From contig NZ_LGDE01000326.1 in NCBI RefSeq assembly GCF_001279725.1, positions 1 through 60,204 of the forward strand: DNA of 60,204 bases. Reading direction: 5' to 3'. The DNA comes from Streptomyces sp. WM4235. Lineage in GTDB: Bacteria > Actinomycetota > Actinomycetes > Streptomycetales > Streptomycetaceae. The notes under the pieces are model-generated. The model was given only the letters and a program-made list of their open reading frames with translations. It searched no databases and was not told the DNA's origin. The translations under genes and the position numbers were made by a program. This document shows positions 53,648-60,204 of this stretch, one piece after another. Within the stretch, counting starts at the first letter, position 1; each line of letters begins with the position of its first letter.

Positions 53648-53812
53648 TCAGCGACAGGACTGGCTCTTGCCCGCTCCCTGCTGTGCGCCGAAAAGTGACA
53701 GCACTGGCTGGTCCTGCGGGTTGTACCCGTCCAAGACGGCAGGCCGCACTGCATCCTCGAAGAGGATCCGGAGCTGGTCGTCATCGAGGAAGTAGTCGCT
53801 GGGCTGTGCCAT
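53648..53812 (-). pseudogene. Zeta-toxin-family fragment (N-terminus only)
   Basis: 54 codons: MAQPSDYFLDDDQLRILFED, then PVLSLFGAQQGAGKSQ with the Walker A loop, followed at once by SCR and a stop. Zeta toxins need about 200 more residues to phosphorylate UDP-N-acetylglucosamine, so this is truncated and presumably inactive. ATG 53812 lies 2 nt after the stop of the upstream gene, the usual coupled arrangement. Confidence 0.8.
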
Positions 53813-53814
53813 GC

Positions 53815-54483
53815 TCACCGGCTTTCCAGGCGGACGATGTCGTTCTGCCACTGCGCGACGTGCTTCAGCCGTTCGCCGCGGCCCGCGAGCCAGACGGTGA
53901 TCAGCTTCTGAAGCTCACGGTCGGGGTCGGTGTCGTTCCGGCCCACGAAGCCCTCCAGAAACTGCAGGATGTTCTCCGAGCGGTCCGGGCGGGTCACCGC
54001 GACCACATCGACACCCATCTCGCCCGTTGAGGCGCTCACGAACACGCTGCTGTCGAGTGCCATCATGGCGAAGCCCGGATGGCCGGCGTGGATGCCGAGA
54101 AACGCCGATTCCGCACCCCGGCCCATGATGTCCCAGCGGTCCAGGAGCCGGACCCGGGTCCAGACGGCCGGTGGAACACGGGGCCCCCAGTGCAGTGTGT
54201 GGTTGGCGGCCCGGTGAGTGAGGACGCCTTGGGGGATCTGGACGAGGAACTCGCGCCGGTCGTCGAAGAGACCCGAGGAGAGGGCCAGGCGGTACCAGTC
54301 CTCGTTGAGACGCTCGACAAGCCGTGGTGTGTCGTACCGGTGGGAGAAACCACCGACGAAGTCCTCGGCACCGTATCCCGCCACGAACGGCATCATGCCC
54401 TCCGGCACCGCGTTCGGGATCACCTCCAAGCCCGCTCGCCGCAGCGGCCGGTACATCTTTCGTTCGCGCTCCTGGATGCCCAT
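53815..54483 (-). CDS. Hypothetical protein coupled to the zeta-toxin fragment
   Basis: 222 aa, no recognised domain. Segments include GGFSHRYDTPRLVERLNEDW and VVAVTRPDRSENILQFLEGF. It lies where the partner or antitoxin of a zeta-type kinase would be encoded, 2 nt from it. An antitoxin role is inferred from position only. ATG 54483 has a weak RBS. Confidence 0.65.
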   Translation of the reverse strand: MGIQERERKMYRPLRRAGLEVIPNAVPEGMMPFVAGYGAEDFVGGFSHRYDTPRLVERLNEDWYRLALSSGLFDDRREFLVQIPQGVLTHRAANHTLHWGPRVPPAVWTRVRLLDRWDIMGRGAESAFLGIHAGHPGFAMMALDSSVFVSASTGEMGVDVVAVTRPDRSENILQFLEGFVGRNDTDPDRELQKLITVWLAGRGERLKHVAQWQNDIVRLESR

Positions 54484-54597
54484 CGGACCGTTTCTAGCAG
54501 GTCCGGCCCGCCGGGCATCCGGCAGCCCGGTGCTTACGAATGGTCCGCGATCGAGGTTTGGGCGTGCCGGCCTGGCGGGTGGGCTGGGTGTTGATCA

Positions 54598-54865
54598 GCA
54601 GGCGGCCTGCCGGGCGGGCACGAGCCCGGTGCTCGGCTTGCGGCGGGACCAGGGTGCGGGCAGGCCGTCGATGAAGACCAGGTCGCGCTTCGGGCCGGCA
54701 CCGGGCCTCCCGCTGCCGCTCGGCACCGCGCCGCTCACGAAGCTCCGACTCGCGCCGGGCGAGCCACAGATCGGCCAACTCTGCGATCACAGCGCCGAGA
54801 TGTGCACGCGAGACACCGCAGAAGGCAGGATGGGTCAAGGCCGCACTGGCCCACTTCTTGGTCAC
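54598..54865 (-). pseudogene. IS5-like transposase N-terminal remnant
   Basis: The frame from 54865 gives LTHPAFCGVSRAHLGAVIAE and SELRERRG; a second frame continues RPGAGPKRDLVFIDGLPAPW before a stop. This is the HTH and linker start of IS5/IS1182-group transposases with one frameshift. No DDE core is present. Confidence 0.6.
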
Positions 54866-55006
54866 CGTCGAAGACCCGGTGCGGCCACTGCCACGTCACG
54901 GCTGCCCCCCGATGATCAATGGTTGTGGTTCTTCTGCGGGAACTGTCCGAGCTGGGAACTTCCCTGCAGATGAGCGAACGCAGCCGGCGAAGCATCGGCC
55001 CGAGCA

Positions 55007-55165
55007 TCAGGGCCTCAGCAGTCCGCCCACCCACCAGTCGTGCGGCTTGCCATCGTTGGCGATGCCGCGATTGCGCAGTGTCCCTTCGACGGTGAAGCCG
55101 AGTTTCTCGGCGACGGCACGCGAGCCGGTGTTCCCGGCCATGGCCCACCACTCGATGCGGTGCCT
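55007..55165 (-). pseudogene. GNAT acetyltransferase C-terminal fragment
   Basis: A minus-strand frame reads IEWWAMAGNTGSRAVAEKLG, FTVEGTLRNRGI and HDWWVGGLLRP then stop. This is the acetyl-CoA-binding motif and end of RimJ/RimL-type N-acetyltransferases. The N-terminal two thirds are absent. Confidence 0.75.
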
Positions 55166-55384
55166 GGCGCCGCACGGGCGCCCGCCTCATCGGCGGCTGC
55201 TGCCGCATCGGCCCGGCCCGGATCGCGGACCTCGCGGCGGAGTGCGCTGGTCCGGATATGACGGTGCATCAACTTCGGTCATTCGTAGATGACTTCTGGT
55301 CAACGGGGTCTCCCGCGCGGCTTCCGGGAGCTGACAGGGGCGCTCCGGAAGGTCAGGATGCTCCGACATCCACAGGGGGGCGTC

Positions 55385-57199
55385 ATGAGCACTGCCGAGA
55401 GCGCACCGGCAACCGAACCTCGGGGCGGGGAGGATCCGGACGCCGGAGCGGAACTCGCGCGGCGGGTCTTCACCGGCCAGGAGCGCTGGGGCTGGGAGTT
55501 CGTCCAGCCGTCCGCGCCCCCCGCACACCGGGACGCCCAGCATCCGCCCGTCTACTCCGAACCCTCCGGCGACGAGGTCCGCGCCATGGAGGAGCGCGCC
55601 ATGACCGCCCGGAAGAACAGGGGCACGGGCTGTCTCCTCGTGCTCGCGGGCATCGTCGCCTACGCGGCCGGCGGCCCGTCCGCCGTCGTGATCGTGGTCG
55701 TCCTCGTCATCGTCCTCATGGCCGCGACCTCCCCGGCCGCCAGGCTGAGGGCCGCCCGCCGGCGCCTGGAAGCCGCCCGCACCGGCGCCCAGCGGGACTA
55801 CGAGCAGCGCCGGCGCGCCTGGCAGAGCCGGATCGACGCCCACCACACGGAGCACCTGCGGCACAACGACACGCTGGACACCTGGTTCCCGCTCTCCCTC
55901 GCCTCCGGTCCCAGCCGGATCGACGTGTTCGGCGGCACGGGCAACGGCTGGGCCAGCCTGCTCGCCACGGTCGGCGGGCCGCTCCTCGGCGGTGGCGCCC
56001 CGCTCGTCGTCCTGGACCTCACCCAGCAGGCCGTCGCCCTCGAACTCGCCGGCCTCGCCGCGCGCCGCGACATCGCCGTCGCCCACGTACCCATGCCCGG
56101 GGCCCTGCTCGACGCCGACCTGAGCGCGGAGTTCACTCCCGAGGAGCTGGCCGAGACCATGGCCGAGGCGCTGGGCACCATGCGGCCGCCCGGCGCGGAC
56201 GTGGACCTCCACACCATCGACGTGGACCTCGTCCAGACCGTCGCGGAACTGCTCGAAGGGCCCGTCACCTTCGCCCGGCTCGCCGCCGGGCTGCGCGTCC
56301 TGCTCCGCGTCTACGATTCCGCCCCCGGCGCGCCCGGGCCGCTCGGCCCCACCGAGGTCGAGTCGATCACCCGGGCCGTCGACCTCCTGGGCCAGGGCGA
56401 GCGCGTCCAGAACGAACTGCGCTACGTCCGGGCGCAGACGGAGCTGCTCACGCCGAGGGGGCAGGAGGCCGCCGTTCCCGGCGGCGGCCGCGCCGCGGAC
56501 TGGTGGCGGCCCGGCGGACTGACGATCGTCACGACCGAGGACTCCGTGCGCCGCCGCAAGGACCTCACCGACCGCTTCGTCTTCTTCCGGCTGGTCCACG
56601 CGCTGCGCACCCGCGCCGTGGCGCACGGCTCGGGGACCCTCGTCGTCGCCGGAGCCGACCACCTCGGCCGTGACGCCCTGGAATCGATGGCGCGCGAGGC
56701 CCGCACGGCCGGTGTCCGGCTCGTGTTCCTGCTCGAACACCTGCGGGAGGGCACCGTCCAGGTCGCCGGCGGATCGGACAGCGCGACGGTGTTCATGCGC
56801 ATGGGCAACGGCGAGGAGGCCAAGGCGGCCGCGCAGTTCATCGGGCAGGAGCACAAGTTCCTCGTCAACCAGCTGACCCGGCAGGTCGGGGAGACCCTCA
56901 CCGAGGGCCGCGGCAGCAGCTACGGCGGCCAGCGGGGCGTCTCGGACACGGACGGCTCCCACCGGGCGGCGGCACCTCCGGCAGCAGCTGGGGGAGCTCC
57001 AGGTCCTTCTCCACCTCCCTCTCGCGCAGCTGGCAGGACTCGACCAACACCTCCCACCCAGCTCCAGGCCCTCCCGGCGACCGGCCTGGTCCTCGTCGAA
57101 ACCGGTCCGGGGGGCCGTCGCGTCGTGTTGGGGGACTGCAATCCCGGCATCAACTTCCTGCCCCGGCTCTCCACCCGCCCCCGCGCGAGCCTGACGTGA
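55385..57199 (+). CDS. Membrane-anchored protein, partner of the downstream HerA-like ATPase
   Basis: 604 aa. A hydrophobic hairpin at residues about 80-117 (LLVLAGIVAYAAGG, then VIVVVLVIVLMAAT) is followed by a coiled, Arg-rich stretch and a large soluble domain resembling the ATPase fold without an evident Walker A (VVLDLTQQAVALELAGL; LVVAGADHLGRDALESMARE). The C-terminal 100 residues are Pro/Ala-rich and probably disordered. ATG 55385 follows a GGGGGG tract. Its stop overlaps the next start (GTGA), so the two are made together. Confidence 0.75.
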   Translation: MSTAESAPATEPRGGEDPDAGAELARRVFTGQERWGWEFVQPSAPPAHRDAQHPPVYSEPSGDEVRAMEERAMTARKNRGTGCLLVLAGIVAYAAGGPSAVVIVVVLVIVLMAATSPAARLRAARRRLEAARTGAQRDYEQRRRAWQSRIDAHHTEHLRHNDTLDTWFPLSLASGPSRIDVFGGTGNGWASLLATVGGPLLGGGAPLVVLDLTQQAVALELAGLAARRDIAVAHVPMPGALLDADLSAEFTPEELAETMAEALGTMRPPGADVDLHTIDVDLVQTVAELLEGPVTFARLAAGLRVLLRVYDSAPGAPGPLGPTEVESITRAVDLLGQGERVQNELRYVRAQTELLTPRGQEAAVPGGGRAADWWRPGGLTIVTTEDSVRRRKDLTDRFVFFRLVHALRTRAVAHGSGTLVVAGADHLGRDALESMAREARTAGVRLVFLLEHLREGTVQVAGGSDSATVFMRMGNGEEAKAAAQFIGQEHKFLVNQLTRQVGETLTEGRGSSYGGQRGVSDTDGSHRAAAPPAAAGGAPGPSPPPSRAAGRTRPTPPTQLQALPATGLVLVETGPGGRRVVLGDCNPGINFLPRLSTRPRASLT

Positions 57200-60100
57200 G
57201 CCCCGGTGCCGGGTCTGGGGGCGGAGCCGGGCCCGCCGGACTCGGCGCGTACCGCTTCCACCGCCTGATCACCGTGCCCCGGCGGCCCGAGGACGGCCGT
57301 ACGGAGGACCGTACGGCCGCCCAACTCACCGCCGCCGTCACGGCGGCCCACGCCGTGCTCTCCGCGCCCTCGGCCAGTGGGGAGCACCGCCCGGCGGGTC
57401 TGGCCGCGGCATGGATACGCCCGGGCCGGCACCGACCGCTGCACTTCCTGGTGGATGGAGCGCCCGGCTTCCCGCCCGCCGGCGACGAGCCCGCCGCGGA
57501 CGGTGCGCAGCGTCCCCTGCGCTACCCGCCCGGCGCCACCGCCCGCGACGTCCCGGCGGGCGAGACGGTCGCCCTGCTGGAACGGCTGCCGTTCTGGATC
57601 CCCTGCCCCGGCTCCCACGACGCCCTGCGCCTGGGCGACGACGAGCGCGCCCTGCCGGGCGAACGCCGCGGCTCCTTCGACGACGCGGTCGCCCACCTCC
57701 CGGACGCCTTCGCCTGGCTCGTGCTGGCCGAGCCCGTCCCGTACGAGCGACTGGACCAGGAGCGCGCGGCACTCGCCGTCCAGCTGCCCCGGCTGCGCCA
57801 GCGCGAGAACTCCGCCGCCGACCGGGTGGCGGCCGACCGGGCCGAGGCCCGCTACCGCGAGCTGACCCGGGCCCTGGCCACCGGGGTGTGGAACGTGCGC
57901 GTACTGGTCGGCGCCGAGCGGCCCGAGTCGGCGCTCGCCTCGGCGGCCCTGCTGTGCGGCGCCGGCGACCTCGACGAACTGCCGTACGTGCTCGTACCGG
58001 CGCGGCGGCCGATGCCCTTCGCCGAGGCGCTGACCACCGTCACGCCGCAACCGGCGGCGGCCCCGGCCGCGGGCGCCGCCGGGCCGCCGGGCAGCGTGCC
58101 CTTCGTCGCCCCCGCCGAACTGGTCGCGGCGCTGGCCCGGCCGCCCGCGCGGGAGCTCCCGGGCATCCGTACGGTGGCCCCGAACCGGTTCGACGTCACC
58201 TCCGACGACACGGGACACGACGCCGACGCCTTCCTGATCGGCGACATCCTCGACGAGGCCCTCATGCCCGCCGACCGGCTCCACGTCTCCCGCTCCACCC
58301 TCAACCGGCACACCTTCGTCTGCGGGGCGACCGGCTCGGGCAAGTCCCAGACGGTACGGAGCCTGCTCACCGCCCTGTCCACGCACGACCGGCCGATCCC
58401 CTGGCTGGCGGTCGAGCCGGCGAAGGCCGAGTACGCGCGCATCGCCGGCCGCCTCGCCGCGGCGGGGGGACCCGAGCGCGCCCGGCGCGTCACTGTGATC
58501 CGGCCCGGTGACGTGGACGTGGCCCCCGCCTCGCTCAACCCACTGGAGCCGGAGCCGGGCTTTCCGCTGCAGAGCCACGTGGACCTCGTACGGGCCCTGT
58601 TCCTCGCGGCGTTCGAGGGGCACGAGCCCTTCCCGCAGGTGCTGTCACGGGCTCTGTCCCAGTGCTACACGGCCGCCGGATGGGACCTCGTCACCGGCGA
58701 ACCGCGCCCGGCCCACAAGCCGAAGTACGTACTGGAGGAGCCGGACGAGCCGCGGACGGCCCGCTACCCGACCCTGGGCGAACTCCAGGCCACCGCCCGG
58801 CAGGTCGTCGAGATGATCGGGTACGGCAAGGAGGTCACCGCGGACGTGCGGGGCTTCGTCGACGTCCGGATGGGCTCGCTGCGGGAGGGTGCGCCGGGCC
58901 GGTTCTTCGAGGGCGGCCATCCCCTGGACATCGCCGGGCTGCTCGCCGGGAACGTGGTCCTCGAACTGGAGACGATAACCAACGACCAGGACAAGGCCTT
59001 CCTCATCGGCGCGGTGCTCATCCGCCTGGTCGAACACCTGCGGGTGCACCACGGCGCCGGCGGGGTCCCGCTGCGCCACGTCCTGGTGGTGGAGGAGGCG
59101 CACCGGCTCCTGAAGAACGTGGAGGACGGGCCGGCGGCCGCCGCCGTCGAGCTCTTCGCCTCCCTGCTGGCGGAGATCCGGGCGTACGGCGAGGGTGTTG
59201 TGATCGTCGAGCAGATCCCCAGCAAGATCCTGCCCGACGTCATCAAGAACAGCGCGCTGAAGATCATGCACCGGCTGCCCGCGGAGGACGACCGGCGGGC
59301 GGTCGGCGCGACGATGAACCTCCAGCCCGAGCAGAGCGAGAACGTCGTCGCCCTGCCGCCCGGACGGGCCGCCGTCGCCGCCGACGGCATGGACCGGCCC
59401 GTCCTGACGGCGATCCCGCACGGGGAGCACGCCGAGAGCGCCGAGGACGCGTCGACGGAGCCGCCGCTGCTGAGCAGCCGCAGCCCGCTGTGCGGGACCT
59501 CCTGCCGCCGCGCGCCGTGCACCCTGCGCACGATGAACGACTCCCAGCACCGCTCCGTGGAGCCCCTCCAGCTGATCTGGACGGACGTGGCGGCCTCGGC
59601 CCAGGCGATGGGCAAGGACGCGCCGGGCCCGTCCGACCCGGTCCGGGCCGCGTTGACGGCGCTCCCGGACCGCGACCTGGAATGCACCCTGGTGTACGGG
59701 GTGGAACGTGCGGTGTCCGCCCGCGAGTCCCTGATGCGCGACGAGGTCGACCCGGGCGACTTCGCCCGGCGCCTGCACGCCGTGCTCCGCGCCGAACTGC
59801 TGGGCACCGACCCGCCGGGCGGCGACCCACGGCGCTACACGTACGCGAACTACCGCTTCCGGGACGTGATCCGGGTCATCCACCGGACCAGGACCTCCGT
59901 TCCGGACGGCCCGCACACCTACCCGGACCACGAGGCCGAGTGGGCCTCCCGGGGCCTGGTCCTGACCGGGACCTCGGGGGCGGACCACCGCCTCCAGATC
60001 CACGCCCTGCCGGGGTACCGGCAGGAGCGGGTCAACGCCCGGGTCGGGGACGTGGAACGCAGCGGGCTGCGCGACGCGGTGGCGGCGGTGACGGGCGGCA

Positions 60101-60204
60101 CGGCGGAGGAGCACGTGACGCGGGCCTTCGCGATGGCCTGCGCGGCGGGACCGCGCCTGCGCGCGGTGGTGGCGGAGACGGCGGTACGGGTGGCACTGGA
60201 GTGC
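57196..60204 (+). CDS. HerA/FtsK-type ATP-binding protein, C-terminus beyond the window
   Basis: At least 1003 codons, open to the right edge. The N-terminal 370 residues are a variable domain. The motor domain has Walker A CGATGSGKSQTVRSLL near residue 380, a conserved VEPAKAEYARI, and Walker B HVLVVEEAHRLL near 635, followed by VIVEQIPSKILPDVIKNS. A CGTSCRRAPC Cys cluster lies near 770. HerA-like motors translocate DNA or remodel proteins in resection, conjugation and some defence systems. The frame contains no stop, so it is absent from ordinary ORF calls. GTG 57196 overlaps the partner stop. Confidence 0.85.
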   Translation, partial: MSPGAGSGGGAGPAGLGAYRFHRLITVPRRPEDGRTEDRTAAQLTAAVTAAHAVLSAPSASGEHRPAGLAAAWIRPGRHRPLHFLVDGAPGFPPAGDEPAADGAQRPLRYPPGATARDVPAGETVALLERLPFWIPCPGSHDALRLGDDERALPGERRGSFDDAVAHLPDAFAWLVLAEPVPYERLDQERAALAVQLPRLRQRENSAADRVAADRAEARYRELTRALATGVWNVRVLVGAERPESALASAALLCGAGDLDELPYVLVPARRPMPFAEALTTVTPQPAAAPAAGAAGPPGSVPFVAPAELVAALARPPARELPGIRTVAPNRFDVTSDDTGHDADAFLIGDILDEALMPADRLHVSRSTLNRHTFVCGATGSGKSQTVRSLLTALSTHDRPIPWLAVEPAKAEYARIAGRLAAAGGPERARRVTVIRPGDVDVAPASLNPLEPEPGFPLQSHVDLVRALFLAAFEGHEPFPQVLSRALSQCYTAAGWDLVTGEPRPAHKPKYVLEEPDEPRTARYPTLGELQATARQVVEMIGYGKEVTADVRGFVDVRMGSLREGAPGRFFEGGHPLDIAGLLAGNVVLELETITNDQDKAFLIGAVLIRLVEHLRVHHGAGGVPLRHVLVVEEAHRLLKNVEDGPAAAAVELFASLLAEIRAYGEGVVIVEQIPSKILPDVIKNSALKIMHRLPAEDDRRAVGATMNLQPEQSENVVALPPGRAAVAADGMDRPVLTAIPHGEHAESAEDASTEPPLLSSRSPLCGTSCRRAPCTLRTMNDSQHRSVEPLQLIWTDVAASAQAMGKDAPGPSDPVRAALTALPDRDLECTLVYGVERAVSARESLMRDEVDPGDFARRLHAVLRAELLGTDPPGGDPRRYTYANYRFRDVIRVIHRTRTSVPDGPHTYPDHEAEWASRGLVLTGTSGADHRLQIHALPGYRQERVNARVGDVERSGLRDAVAAVTGGTAEEHVTRAFAMACAAGPRLRAVVAETAVRVALEC

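Noticed and set aside
1..60204. tRNA, rRNA or CRISPR loci
   Set aside because: Nothing with a tRNA acceptor/T-loop pattern, rRNA motif or spaced direct repeats was seen by eye on either strand; a tRNAscan run would settle it.

Overview
The window is high-GC actinobacterial DNA and almost certainly comes from a Streptomyces chromosome arm. Signs are the extreme third-position GC, GTG and TTG starts, GTGA/ATGA stop-start overlaps, a SARP regulator, snapalysin, and in-frame TTA (bldA-type) codons in the SARP, an MFS exporter, a LuxR-type regulator and a P450. Two biosynthetic gene clusters are separated by secreted-enzyme genes and followed by an accessory region full of insertion-sequence and toxin/immunity debris.

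Region 1 (1-17.3 kb) is a type II ketosynthase cluster. The minus-strand operon runs alpha/beta hydrolase, FAD oxidoreductase, ACP, KS-alpha, KS-beta/chain-length factor, ECF sigma factor, and nearly every junction overlaps. The plus-strand operon runs KASIII-like enzyme, UbiX, UbiD, FabG-type SDR and Sfp-type phosphopantetheinyl transferase. A second KASIII-like enzyme is coupled to an acyl-CoA carboxylase beta subunit cut by the left edge. Two SnoaL-like proteins, a TetR/MFS export pair, a TTA-containing SARP and a second TetR complete the set. No dehydratase or aromatase is visible. The product is not recognised; a prFMN-dependent decarboxylation step is the unusual ingredient.

Region 2 (17.3-26.4 kb) holds an RHS remnant, a MerR regulator with a 19-bp palindromic promoter, a deleted IS982-type transposase, a toxin-tail fragment with an immunity-like gene, a secreted M4 metallopeptidase, a LuxR-type regulator and a Tat-exported 5'-nucleotidase/metallophosphatase.

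Region 3 (26.6-40.9 kb) is an NRPS cluster. A KASIII-ACP fusion faces a minus-strand operon of C-methyltransferase-like enzyme, P450, dimodular NRPS (C-A-T-C-A-T-TE; hand-read specificity codes look Ser-like then Pro-like), an FAD monooxygenase fused to a condensation/PapA-type acyltransferase, and a second methyltransferase. The likely product is a short acylated, oxidised and methylated Ser/Pro-type peptide (inference).

Region 4 (41-60.2 kb) is a mosaic: EF-hand protein, SDR with an altered catalytic Lys, snapalysin, WD40 and PAP2-like proteins, a frameshifted DUF1963-type gene, a gene preceded by four tandem Shine-Dalgarno-bearing repeats, and a compact candidate RiPP locus in which a 24-codon peptide with a perfect AAGGAGGT precedes a SagB-type dehydrogenase. 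Remnants of IS701-like and IS5-like transposases, zeta toxin and a GNAT enzyme follow. The window ends in a membrane protein coupled to a HerA/FtsK-type ATPase cut by the right edge. A 122-bp repeat links regions 2 and 4.
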